Assembly: GCA_947645195.1 (NCBI GenBank)
Contig: CANSGD010001499.1
Location: 124,001-188,000 of the forward strand
Direction: 5' to 3'
Source: Patellifolia procumbens
Lineage: Eukaryota > Streptophyta > Magnoliopsida > Caryophyllales > Amaranthaceae
DNA: 64,000 nucleotides
Below, one piece after another: positions 47,074-57,881 of the stretch (positions within the stretch are counted from its first letter, which is position 1; the number at the start of each line of letters is the position of its first letter). The translations under genes and the position numbers were made by a program. The notes under the pieces are model-generated. The model saw only the letters and a program-made list of their open reading frames with translations, was not told the origin of the DNA and made no database searches.

Positions 47074-47361
47074 GATGCGAGTCAAGATGGGAATGATGGG
47101 TCATTCATAGCTAAATACATGAAGGAACACCAAGGCAGCTCAGCCGAAGATGCACAAGAACATGTTATGCGGATAATTTCAGGTGCTTGGAAATGCCTGA
47201 ATAAGGAGTGCTTATCGAACTCTCCATTTTCAGCAGATTTCAGAGAAGCTTGCCTAAATATGGCTCGGATGATTCCTATATTGTATAACAATGGCGACAT
47301 TCATCGACTTCTGATCACTGAAAACACAAGAACATTGTCTAGCTCATTGTTCATAGAATAA
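47074..47361 (+). CDS. TPS: Terpene synthase exon 7 (C-terminus)
   Basis: 96 codons including the stop. Joined to exon 6 the motif reads N-D-I-G-S-A-K-D-A; the ninth position, normally the glutamate of NSE/DTE, is alanine (gcg, 47077-47079). The rest is family-like: SFIAKYMKEHQGSSAEDAQE, then WKCLNKECLSNSPF and LNMARMIPILYNNGD. aataaa overlaps the stop codon, so the poly(A) signal is probably close by. Confidence 0.9.
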   Translation, partial: DASQDGNDGSFIAKYMKEHQGSSAEDAQEHVMRIISGAWKCLNKECLSNSPFSADFREACLNMARMIPILYNNGDIHRLLITENTRTLSSSLFIE

Positions 47362-47450
47362 ATTTTGCTCAAATAACTTAGTGTTACTTTTCGAGCTTGA
47401 TGTTCCAATCTAATTTTTTTATCATATCATATAGGATTATTGTTAGAAGA
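47362..47450 (+). other. Probable 3' UTR of the terpene synthase
   Basis: Short AT-rich stretch between the stop codon and the Copia LTR. No more specific signal. Confidence 0.4.
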
Positions 47451-48065
47451 TGAACAATGGAACAAAAGGGGACCGGATATTTCACCACTCTAAGGCATGG
47501 AAACTACGCTTTCCTATTAGTTTTATTTTGCCCCTCTATGATCACCTGGTTACACGAAATAACTAATGAGATACAATGGAGTAAAACATTCACTTCTATG
47601 ATCTTAGAAGTGAATCCTTAAGAACTTGGGTTTGGTGTGTTTATAGAGAACACTTAAGAAAACTAATCAGATTTTCTTAAGCAAGCAATATTTTCTAGTT
47701 GTGTTCAAGGATGGAGTGAACCTCGGACCTCATTAAGGACTTTTAATAGGATCCTTAATAAAGCTCTTAAATAAGAGAATAAAGGCCAGCAATAACCATG
47801 CAAAACTGCTCATATACGAGCAAAACGCTTCAACGGATATAAACGGGCATATCACAAAATTGAAGCGTCACAGACAGTGCCCAGTCGTGACTCGCAACAC
47901 AGGTCACGACTTGCTAAACAGGTCGCGGCCCGCGACCTAGCTCGCAGCCCGAGAGCTGGCACTGCCCCCTTTTCTCTTCATTTTCCGGAAATAAATCCTT
48001 CACCTCGATTTATTTCCCTCACATGTAAACTAACTAAACCCATTACCCTTACAAATGTTCCAACA
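47450..48065 (-). mobile_element. Copia element 2, LTR (minus strand)
   Basis: On the minus strand the LTR starts tgttggaacatttgtaaggg, directly after the purine tract gggaggaggat (48066-48076). The left border (LTR 3' end) is only approximate. A GC-rich gcgacctgt/gtcgcgg stretch at 47880-47960 lies inside. The partner LTR is not in the window because the element is cut by the CACTA end at 52572. Confidence 0.7.
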
Positions 48066-48538
48066 ATCCTCCTCCCATTTGTAGGGTAATGTTGAACGGT
48101 TTTACCTCATGCAGAATCATAAACAAACATGCTCATGTATCATAGAAATATCTAACGATTGAATTTCCACTAGTATAAGTAAAGTTAACAACAATTACGA
48201 TTGAAATGATAGACTAAGCTTTGAATCATTCAACCACTACAAAATATTGAAGTTACAAATACACAAAAGCACAAAAACTAATGTTCTCAAAACCTCCAAC
48301 ACCTTAGTAGCCATGGTGTCCATATCCATTCATGAGCGTCCCAAGTCAATCTAGACTTGTTGAAGCATCCAAACCCTTTGCTCATATAGGTAAATCTTTA
48401 CGCATATGCTCCGCAAATGAGCACTTTATCAAAGATTTATTAAGAATTTGAATTCAACCTCCTTTACATTGCATTAACAAGCATTAACCTTAGGATGTAT
48501 ATTACACAAGTGCATCCAACCTTTAAAGAAAAGTACTA
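48066..48538 (-). other. Copia element 2, non-coding 3' part
   Basis: The purine tract is followed on the minus strand by untranslated sequence up to the foldback element; no reading frame is recognisable. Confidence 0.5.
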
Positions 48539-49542
48539 GGAAAAATTGCCTAGAATAATGCAACATTTGAGCGATTCGCAAATAATAATGCAACCTTTTG
48601 ATTATTTTGGAATAATGCAACCTTAATACTCCATTTATTTTAAACAGGACAAATGACCGGTAACCTGAACCGTTGGTAATTTTTATTTAAAACTTTAAAT
48701 TCTAATTAATATATTAATAAGTATAAAAAAATAAAAATAAAATGAAACCCCCCACCCCAAACCCCTTCCCAGTCCACCCTCTCTACCCCCCACCCCAGCA
48801 CCAACCTCCCCCACCCCACACCCACGCAACGCCCCCCAGACCCCCCTCCTCGTCGCTGCGCCGCCGCCGGAAGAAACCCCTCCCCCGCCTTCGCTTAATT
48901 CCCCTCTCCTCCTCGAGGCTCCGCCACCACAAACTCCTCCCTTCCCCCCTTTTGTTAAAACACCTTGAATGTGGTGGTTTTCGGCAGGGATGAGGGGTTT
49001 TCGAGGGATGTTGGTGATTTTCGGTGGCGGCTGGATTGGTTGGGCGGGGGCTGGGTGGTTTTCACGCGGGGGTCGTGGTCTTCGAGGTGGTTTCTTGGTG
49101 GTTTCTGGGAGTCATGGTTGGGTGGTTTTCAGGAGATGTTTGTTGTTAGGGTTTCTGGGTGGTTTCGGTCGTGGCTGGGAGTCGAAATGGGGGTGGGGTG
49201 GCGGTGGCTTTGGGTGGCTGTGGGTGGTTGTGGGTGCTGCAGTTGTGGTAGTGGCTGGGGGTGGGGTCGGGGATTCTGGGTGGGGTTAGGGGGGGGGGTG
49301 GTAAATTTTTTTTGTTTTATCTTTATTATTTTTTAATTATTTTATAAATCAATTTATTAGAACCAATTATAAATCGACACGTGTCCTAATAAACCTATTC
49401 TTCAGGTTAGAACTGATTTTATCCGATTTTGTCCTGCTAAAAATAAATGGGGTATTAAGGATGCATTATTCCAGAATAATCAAAAGGTTGCATTATTATT
49501 TGCGAATCGCCCAAAGGTTGCATTATTCTAGGCAATTTTTCC
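48539..49542. mobile_element. Mutator-like foldback element, family with 38603-39427
   Basis: It has the same terminal sequence ggaaaaattgcctagaataa as 38603-39427. The 9-bp duplication aaagtacta is perfect (48530-48538, 49543-49551). The arms match the other copy closely, but the GC-rich middle differs in content (CCCCACCCC to TGGGTGGTT). The frames of 83-123 codons in the middle are G/W- or P/R-rich artefacts. Confidence 0.93.
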
Positions 49543-49551
49543 AAAGTACTA

Positions 49552-50188
49552 TCCTCATTAAATTTGAGATCTAACATTGTATTAGACATCAAATTGAGTT
49601 TTCCTTAGTTAAAGGTTGATCAATAGGCTTAAGATCCATCCCTTGTTCATTTTATTCACTAGTTCCCTTGGCAATGGTTTTGTAAATGAGCCGCCAAGTT
49701 TACACTAGATCGAACAAAATCAATATTTATACATCCATTCCTTATCATCTCACGTACATAGTTATGTCTAACCCCAATGTGCCTTGACTTTCCATTGTAG
49801 ACTTCACTATACGCCTTGGCTATTATGGATGTACTATCACAATGGATAGCTAGAGGAGACATTGGTTTGACCCATAAGTCAATCTCATTCAACACATTCC
49901 TTAGCCATTCCGCCTCTTGAAAACAAGAAGCTAATGTGATGAATTCTGATGCCATAGTTGAATCGGTAATACATGTTTGCTTCTTAGATGCCCATGAGAC
50001 GAAACCTCCTACAACAAGAAACACCCATCCACTTGTGGAAGAATTGTCTTCCTTATTGGATATCAAACTAGCATCTGAGTACCCTTCTATGTTTGAAGGT
50101 TCTCCCGTATAAGTTAAACCATAATCTTTGGTCTAGTTCAAATACCTTAGTACTTTTCTGAAAGCTTGCCAATGCATCATACTAGGTT
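49552..50188 (-). pseudogene. Copia element 2 RNase H
   Basis: The minus-strand frame 50066-49659 reads the Copia RNase H: TSGWVFLVVGGFVSWASKKQ, then ASEFITLASCFQEAEWLRNV and the C-terminal HNYVREMIRNGCINIDFVRS. After the stop the reading continues with a GMDLKPI-like tail typical of this lineage. The frame is open but truncated at its N-terminal side by the hAT-like insertion. Confidence 0.88.
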
Positions 50189-51488
50189 TCAGGCCCGGTG
50201 GTAAGGGAGTGCAAGGAGTGCCTCTACACAGGGTCGCGATTCTGAGAGGGCCGTAATTTTGTCCAAAAGCCCAAAAATTTCATTTGATCAAACTGAATAA
50301 AGGAAGCAGCTAAACAACGTATATTCCTCAGATTTTTCACACCATAATTAAGCAAAACTTTTCCATCTTCCTCCTTAAATTTCTATTTCAAATTTTTATA
50401 GTTTCCAAATTAAAGTTAATCAAATTCCATGAAATCTTCTCCCAATTTCCATGAATTCCTCCTATCTTCCTTTCTCAACATTTCAACCGCAATTAAATCA
50501 AAAAATTTCCAAATCTTATGGGTTTTCCATGAATCAATTAAATCATCCATTAAATCTCCCTTTGATCTTGAATTAAATCATTCAAACGGTTAGTTTTTGA
50601 TATTATAAATTAAAACTGATGCTTCATTGCCTCCATACCTCTTCAACAACCAAAGTCTTGATAATCAGGTAAGTTTCTCTGTTCCAAGTCTCGAATTCTA
50701 GATCTAGAATGTTATACACTGATTCTCTTTTTATTTGCGTGATGTTTTACTGAAAATGAATTTCTATATATAATTCGCATATTGCTTTGTTTTCTGTTTT
50801 GATTTTTGGATGAATTCGATAATCAGATTAATTGAACTTGTGTGGTTGTGATTAAAAAATTATTGCAATTGTTATTGTTAGTAGTCATAATAGATTAATA
50901 AGTTTTTCGTCTTCGGATTGTGATTAAAAATTTTTATCAGAGTGATATTTTTTCAAATCAATTTTACAAATTATGTTAGTGTCATTGTTTTTTTCCGCAA
51001 AAAGTAAAGCAGTAATGTTTATGTTTACTTTTTCAAATTGTGATGAGCATGACACATCAGACAAAATGTTAATCAATGTAATGAAAATATATTTGAATAT
51101 CAAAATTAGAGTTGTCACTTATAATTACGTTTACAATATATTTCATTTTGTTGTGGAACTCTATGCTCAAGCTGCTGCTTAGATGCTTTATATTAGGACT
51201 AGTTTAGTCAGTTTAGAGTTAGTATGAATCTATTGTATATTTGTATCAGATCCAATTGTATTTGTCTTTGAAATAACATAATTTGTCATTAAAGTAGTAA
51301 TATGTTTGGTTTTTTTAATTATAGTAGATATTTACTTATTAGTCTCCAAAGTTTTCAAGCATATCCACTAACTCTATTGTTTTATTTAAAGGTTAAATCT
51401 GAGATTGCCTTATTTAATCGGGGGAAAAAATTTTGGGGGCCTAATTTAATTAGTAGCACACGGCCTCCACATCGTTTGAGACGGCCCT
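50189..51488. mobile_element. hAT-like insertion in Copia element 2
   Basis: 1.3 kb flanked by the 8-bp duplication actaggtt (50181-50188, 51489-51496). The ends tcaggcccgg and, complemented, agggccgtct are short imperfect inverted repeats. Removing it restores the Copia reading IGKLSRYTSKPSMMHWQ on the minus strand, which fixes the borders. No transposase is recognisable. Confidence 0.82.
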
Positions 51489-52571
51489 ACTAGGTTTACT
51501 AGTATACCGGCTAAGCTTGCCAATAACAAATGATATATCTGGCCGAGTGCTAGCCATAGCATACATCAAGCTTCCAACCAAGCTTGCATACTCCAATTGA
51601 GCAATAGGAGTACCTCTACTCAGAACCAAGTGAATACTAGGATCCATGGGAGTAGCAAAATGAGATGAGTTAGACTCATTATACCTCTTTACCACTTTCT
51701 CAATGTAATGAGCTTGCGATAAAGAGATAGTCCCTTTATCTCTCATTATTCTAATACCAAGAATAAAATCCGTTTGAGCGAAATCTTTCATTGAGAAGCT
51801 ACTTGAGAGGAAAGCGTTAGTGTTTTCACATGTTCCAAATCAGTCCTAAGGATGAGCATATCATCAACATATAAGCAAATTATAACTCCTTTACCATTAT
51901 TATCAAATATGCTATATACACATTTATCGGACTAATTTATTTTACCATTATTTACACAACCTAAGCGTTAGTCTTGGCTAATGGGTTTAAAATAATGGTA
52001 AAGGAGTTATAATTTGCTTATATGTTGATGATATGCTCATCCTTAGGACTGATTACGAAAATCCATTTACAACCTAAGGGTTTGCAACCGGGAGGTAAAC
52101 TAGCTAAAACCAATGTATTATTCCCCATTATTGAATCCATTTCATCATTCACGGCCTCTTTCCAAAAGGCGAATCATGAGAATTCATAGCCTCATCACAG
52201 GTCCTATGATCCTCCTCCATATTGTAACAATATGAAAATTGAGTGACAATTGACTCCCTTAACATATCAACTAAATAAAGTTGAAAATCCGGTCCAAAAG
52301 ATTTTTCTTTTCTAATTCTTTTACTTTTCCTAATTTCCGGTCTTGTGGTTTCATGATCATCATTGATGTCACCCACAACCTTGGAACTAGTATTAGGTAT
52401 CATGTTCTTTGGTCTAGGAATCGAAGAGAAACGAGTCTCATTAAATATTGCATCCCTTGACTATATCACGGTGTGAATAGAGATAAAATCATTATGTTTA
52501 ATAACATTAAACCTATAGGCTTTGCTATTTTACGCATAGCATATAAAAATTCAATCAATTCCTCTCTAACC
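51489..52571 (-). pseudogene. Copia element 2 reverse transcriptase region
   Basis: On the minus strand 51791-51450 reads FILGIRIMRDKGTISLSQAH, then YIEKVVKRYN and ASTRPDISFVIGKLSRYTS, the C-terminal half of Copia reverse transcriptase. The YVDD box is in the inverted repeat at 51840-51902 (ICLYVDDMLIL). 52403-52149 reads the integrase/RT hinge (RPEIRKSKRIRKEKSFGPDF). The 5' part of the element is missing beyond 52571. Confidence 0.85.
51840..52052. repeat. 63-bp perfect inverted repeat of the YVDD segment
   Basis: The arm 51840-51902 is the complement of 51989-52052, separated by a loop of about 86 bp. Each arm encodes ICLYVDDMLIL, one on the minus and one on the plus strand. Together they form a near-perfect hairpin in the middle of the Copia reverse transcriptase. 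Confidence 0.9.
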
Positions 52572-53801
52572 CACTACAAGAAAATGGACTTTGGGCAACG
52601 AATGCTTTATGTTTGTTCAACGAAATTTAGTTTTGAAGCATAATCTGTAGAGCTTTGGCGACAGATGAACTTTTGTTGCACAAAGTGATATATTGGACGT
52701 CAAATTGAAATATAGTAGCCCAAAATCACTTATGTGCAACGAAAGATTATCAGGGCCACGAAATTTGAAATTGGAGGGCCCGCATCTAACAAAAGGGCCA
52801 CGAAAGTTTGTGTATTATTGTTGCCCAAAATGTGAAAAAAGGCGGAAAAAAAATCCCACTAAAACTTCCCACAACTCAACACATCCCTCCACTCCCTCAA
52901 GGCCTCAACTCCTTTCGCAACTCCCTCAACTCCCTCGATTCTCCATGAATTGTTGTTGCTCGTCGACCAGTAGTGGAAGGCGATTGTTTACAATTCTCCC
53001 TCAATTCTCACTTCTAATTCGCTTCGTCACATACAATTTCCAGGCTCACTCCTCTCTACTCTTGGCGACGGTAGCGCAATTGTACGCGTAGGTGGCGAGA
53101 TTGTTTACCTTATCTCTATGAGAATTGAATTGATTTCTCCTTTGTATATTGTGTTGAATTTAGTATTGGTTTATGCTTTGTTGTTATTTAAGGTTTCATT
53201 GAAATCGGGTGATGATAGTGCTGGTTACATAACTGTGGATGCAGAGTTCCTTCAGTCGTGCGTTTGATATTCCGATGCTATCGTCTTCTCCGGTGGTATT
53301 GATTTATTGTTGTTGCTTGTCTCCCTGACGTTTCGGTGCATTGCGATCCCAGTATTCGAGCATTGCGATCCCAGAATCATCGTCACTCTATTCGCTGGTT
53401 CAGGTATTCTCTTCTATTTCATTTCCTAGTTTGTTTTCGTGTAAATCTCCCAATTTTTTCAATTGATTTTATGTTGTTTATTTGTGCCTTTTCGCTCTCT
53501 TTATAACCCTTTATTTAGAATTTTGGATGATGTGCTATGTGTTCAACTTTTGTTTTTATACTTTATACCCTCATATATATATTAGTAACTATTATAATTG
53601 TCATTCAATATTGGTTCATCAAATTTAATTTCTTTTCTAATTCAATGATTCAAGTTCTTAATTTACACACGAATATGAGCATGAATTATCTGACAATTGG
53701 ATTGTATGGTAGTAAGTACACAGTTTAGGATGAATTTAACGTGGTAGAATGGAGAAATGAGGTGGAGAATGAGGGAAGAGGACAAATAAGGTGGGTATAA
53801 T
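52572..53801. mobile_element. CACTA-type transposon end
   Basis: The sequence cactacaagaaaatggactt is the canonical terminal repeat of plant CACTA (En/Spm) elements and abruptly ends the Copia homology. The next 250 bases carry subterminal-like repeats (gcaacgaaag, ggccacgaaa). From about 52860 the DNA looks like a 5' UTR or captured gene segment without a lasting frame. No second CACTA end or transposase is in the window, so the element is truncated or split. Confidence 0.6.
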
Positions 53802-55080
53802 TGATAGAGGATTTTTGCGTCGCTAGACAAAAACTCAAAATCAAACCTAACTAACCAAATACGTGTACGTGGCAAGTAAGGGTCAAGATCCACAGAGACT
53901 AGACTAGACACTAAGCACGTAAGTGAACATGTAAGCTAAACCGAAGAGAAGAAGTTGATTGATTTCGAACTCAATTATCACTAATAAGTCAAATAAAAGG
54001 GTTGTAAATCGATGGAAAAAGGCGTTAGGGGGTGATAGGGATCCAATGCAATGAGATTGATTTACAAAATGAGATTAAAGGAGTATGTGATAGGGGATTG
54101 AATTAAGACGTTGCAACCATGAACTCCTCTTTCAAGGATGCTCAAGGTGATGCAACACTCTCAATTAGGGGTTAGATAGTCAATGATGGAACATGAGGTC
54201 GGAATTAGCTAAGTTCAACCAATCTCGCCTTTCGGATGTTGAATGGGTTAAGACTCTAAGAAAGGTGGGATTTTTCACTCAACCTTATTTAGAGATAGCA
54301 ATTCCAACTTCATTGTATATCTCAACAATCTACACCTAAAGGGCAATCCATTGGTTCATTGAGTTAAAGTTAGGCCTTTCAACCTTACCTTAGTCAATCA
54401 ATCAATGGATTTGCTAATCCAATCCACCAAACATGCCAATTCAGGGCCTCATATCATGAAACAATGTCCATTGCACCTTCACCCAACCCCCTAACTAAAA
54501 GACTACTCAAAGTTGGTTCTCATATTAACTAAACTAGTTATACAATGCAAATAGGAGATTAGTAAACCATAAATCATTGCTTTTTCATTCATACTTAATG
54601 TTTGCAATAGAGAAGAGCATAATCAAGTGAAAAAGAGCAACTAAAACTAAGACTTCAATGAGAATGAGTGATATTGAAACTACTAACAAAGTAAAACCAA
54701 GAATAAATGATAAAGTAAAGCAACAAATGAGAGCAAAGAGAAGAAGATCAGAGTTACTAAAGCTTCATTAATACTCCTTAAAAATCTGAAATTCTTCTTC
54801 AAATCACCATTAAAGACCTTGAAAAACACCCAAAGCTCACTCAAAAGTCTAACCTCTCAATAGCTCTCTAGAGTTTGAAAAAGGAAATCAGAATAAATGA
54901 AATTTTAGGTCGAAAAGGTATTTATACAACCCCCAACTAAGGGTAAAAAGGGAAAGAAAAATAAAATTGATGGTTTCCGCAAACCCGCAGTGATCGGGCG
55001 ATCCATAATAGTGATCGCCCGATCACCATGAGGCAGGAACTCTGCGAAAAACCACAGCCGTGATTGGGCGATCACTTTTG
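53802..55080 (-). mobile_element. Gypsy-like LTR, minus strand
   Basis: On the minus strand the right part holds gatcgggcgatc motifs (54990-55100) as in the 8148-9827 LTR, and the left end reads gtctctgtggatcttgaccc and finally cctctatca, parallel to the gtctctccgtggatttggcc and gcctatca of that LTR. There is no adjoining gag, so it looks like a solo LTR. The right border is not defined. Confidence 0.5.
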
Positions 55081-55389
55081 TGATCGGACGAGGCTTCGGG
55101 CGATCCACCTGCCCGGGTTGCTTTGTCTTCTTCTCCTCTCTTCCTTTCTTTTTGGGCTTGGGCTTCCTTCTTTCTTTCTTTCTTTTCTTCCATCCCTCTT
55201 CCTTGGACTTGGACTTGGACTTGGACTTGGGCTCTCTTCTTTCTTTCTTTCTTCATTTGGATTGGCCCTCAACTTCTTCCATTCCAATTGATGATTTCTC
55301 CATAGTTTCTTTGTCACTTTTGTTGATGATTTCTCCATAGTTTCTTTGTCTCCATTTGGACTTGGACTTGGGCGATCCATAGTTTCTTA
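55081..55389. other. Patchwork filler DNA with tandem cttgga repeats
   Basis: Contains five copies of cttgga (about 55204-55232), ctttcttt runs, and phrases such as tgatgatttctccatagttt repeated at 55288 and 55323, which are also the first bases of the adjoining Copia piece. Frames on both strands are repeat artefacts. Confidence 0.7.
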
Positions 55390-57881
55390 GTCACTTTTGT
55401 TGATGATTTCTCCAGGTACAATTGACTTTATTGTTTAAAGCATAACGAAGATTTAGGCCTTTAATACTTTTGTGCAATGGAAGTCTTACTGGAAAATCAG
55501 ACAGTAAGAAAGATTAAGAGGCTATGCACATATAATGGTCTAGAGTTTTATAATGATGAAATTAATGAGCTTGGTAGGGACCTAGGGGTAGTGAGACATC
55601 GCACTGTCACGTAAACACATGATAGTATTGTGGTGCACTTGAATTAGAATTTGCTATGGAGTGTTCAATGCATGCTCTCTAATGCACGACCGACTACGAA
55701 GTTCTAGCGTGAAGCTGTGAAAAACAGCCGGCTACTTGATAAACTTTGGTCCACATAAAATATTGACTAGAAGGTACCATATGAGGTATGGTCTGGGAGA
55801 AGTAATGATTATTTTGTTTTATGTGTATATCTTTTATTATATTGTTTATTATCATATAAGTGAAGGTATTTTGGAACTGAGGGCTAGGATGGTTTGTTTT
55901 TTGTGATATGGATATGGTGTGAAGTGTTATCAGACTTGGTCCCCAACAGAAGGGTGTGTCATACTGATACCATTTATTTATATAGAGTAATTCCCCTTAT
56001 TTATGAGCTAAATCGTGCGTTATTGGAGCTCTTCGGAGCTATTTTGTGCTAATTACTCTATAGAGTGTGGTTTTGTTGTTTTCTGATGAATTACATGTTT
56101 TAGGGAGTTTTCTCCTTAATTTTGAGCTATTTGGAAGCAACTGCACCTTATGAGTTGTTACGAGGCCCGTTCGAGTCGTTAAGAGCATGTTTTCTTGCTT
56201 TAGGAGGTTCCCGAGGCTTTAGACTTGATCACCGAGCTCAAATTGCAAAGCAAAGCTAAAGAAACAAGCTGATGGAGTTGACATGTGTGCTGATCGTGCA
56301 GAAAATGGCCCGATCGGGCGAAGATGATTAGATCGGGTGTCAGGGCGTCAGGCTCGATCGGGCAGACCATGCCTGGCTTGATCGGGTGAGGCCCCCATGT
56401 TGTTGCTGCTTACTTGTGTACAAATGAGATGGGTGGTAATTTGGCTTAGCCAGATCCAATCGGGCATACCAGGCCCGATCGGGCGAAGAGCTTTTTGGTT
56501 ATTGTTGCTGCTACGCTTCAAAGGAGGAAATTGGGCCTTGCTTGATGCAGCCCGATCGGGCATTAAGACCCGATGTGATCGGGTGGGCCTGAGACCTCTT
56601 TAGTTGCTGCTGCGTTATAAAGAGGAGGAGATGTGAAGTTTGGGTTTTTGTACCAACCCGATGCCATGGGGCAATGAAAGCCTGATCGAGTACCGGACAC
56701 GCGGAGCGAAATTCTATAATTTTAATTTCGTTTTAATTAGATTTTAGAGGTTACTATAAATAGCTAAACTCAATTATTTGAGAGTTCATCTTTTATTTTA
56801 GTTTTTCATTAGTTTAGTTTTAAGATCTTTTCATTAGATTAAACACTTAGATTAGTTCCAAAGGTGATTGAACCTTGGACTTTTTGCAATAAAGGTATAT
56901 GAGTGAGTAGTCTTATTTCTAGGAATTGATGGACGAAAACCATGTTTATACCATGAATTACTTTTGATTTGCTATTAGTTCTAGGGCTTGATTAGATTGG
57001 TTATGGTGTGATTTGCTCTTAACGAGTAATTAGTGTTATTGCGCAGTCCTAGGTATCGATAGTTGTTTATACCATGAATTACTTTTGAATTGCTATTAGT
57101 CCTAGGTATTGATAGTTGTTTGATCCTTTTGATTGGTGTAAGCATGGTGGACCAAACTAATACCCTAGTCCTTTAATTCATAGTTTAGATCTCATTTTTA
57201 TACTGCTTTCTTTTGTCTAAATAGTAGTTCAACTGATTTTTATATAATCTTCTCTGAAGTAGCTGTTTAGCTAAATATTAACTTAGAAACTTTGTCTCTC
57301 CGTGGATTTGGCCTACTTCCCTTGACTACTGTTGTTATAGGATTTAGGATCTATCTTTGATTAGGTGATACGACTTTAGCCTATCAAATTGTGGCGCACT
57401 GTTGCCGGGGAGACGACTACTTTTCTAAGTTTTTATTTGGTTATTTGGTTTACTTCTCTCTACCTCATTGGAACTTCATCGTTCCGATTGAGGTGCGTTT
57501 TATTGCTTTTTTTGTTTCTTTTGTATGCCCAGGTCTCAAAGAAACGATTCCCCTATTCCAGAGGATCCCAATCTTACAAAGACTCTTAAGTAGCTTTGCA
57601 AGAAATTTTAGAGAGAAAAGCAATCTGTTCAGCTGAACACCTCTAAAGCAGACACTTCGAGTTCAGCTATGGATAAGTCATTGAAATCATATGGGGTGCC
57701 TAATCCTGACGGAATTTCCACTGGCCCACCCATGCCCACCATTGCCACTAACAATTTTGAGGTTAAGCCTGGACTCATCAACATAGTCCAGCAAAATCAG
57801 TTTGGTGGGCATCCCAGTGAAGATCTCACCAATCATCTGCAGAGATTTCAACAACTCTGCAGAACTGTTAAGCGTCAAGGA
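55390..57881 (+). repeat. Segmental duplication, copy 2 of block A
   Basis: Collinear with 7572-10320: Copia integrase remnant (55390-55959), the target duplication catac (55960-55964), Gypsy 5' LTR (55965-57386), primer site (57392-57411) and the start of gag. The nested order is the same as in copy 1, so this is a copy of the nest and not an independent insertion. Several internal deletions are visible in the LTR, for example about 190 bp around 56895. Confidence 0.93.
57669..57881 (+). pseudogene. Gypsy gag fragment, truncated at the deletion junction
   Basis: Begins MDKSLKSYGVPNPDGISTG and is about 90% identical to the start of 10108-10467. Homology stops after KRQG at 57880-57881, where the foldback-derived sequence starts. 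Only 71 codons of true gag remain. Confidence 0.85.

Larger units (their letters stand above)
29861..47361 (+). pseudogene. TPS: Terpene synthase, TPS-g type (linalool/nerolidol synthase-like), frame-broken
   Basis: The product would be a class I terpene synthase, converting geranyl or farnesyl diphosphate to an acyclic terpene alcohol. Exons 29861-30097, 30777-31056, 38142-38547, 43835-44190, 45017-45265 and 47074-47361 join with matching phases and would give about 605 residues. The alpha-domain DDxxD is intact (DDIFD). The C-terminal block RLWNDIGSAK-DASQDGNDGS is closest to TPS-g enzymes, and no RRX8W is present, as is normal for TPS-g. Damage: a net 2-bp loss near 44088-44091 puts a stop at 44091, and the NSE/DTE glutamate is alanine. 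Introns 2 and 3 are 7.1 and 5.3 kb and filled with transposons. The lesion could be an assembly error, so pseudogene status is likely but not certain. Confidence 0.85.

Noticed and set aside
48742..49336. Pro/Arg-rich and Trp/Gly-rich frames up to 123 codons
   Set aside because: Same situation in the sister foldback element; two overlapping frames on one strand are both open, as expected of low-complexity DNA.
52693..53091. 132-codon frame next to the CACTA end
   Set aside because: Low-complexity Ser/Pro/Leu content after a Lys-rich start; no known CACTA protein resembles it.
55023..55380. Lys/Glu/Ser-Pro-rich frames on both strands
   Set aside because: Products of cttgga and ctttcttt tandem repeats in filler DNA.
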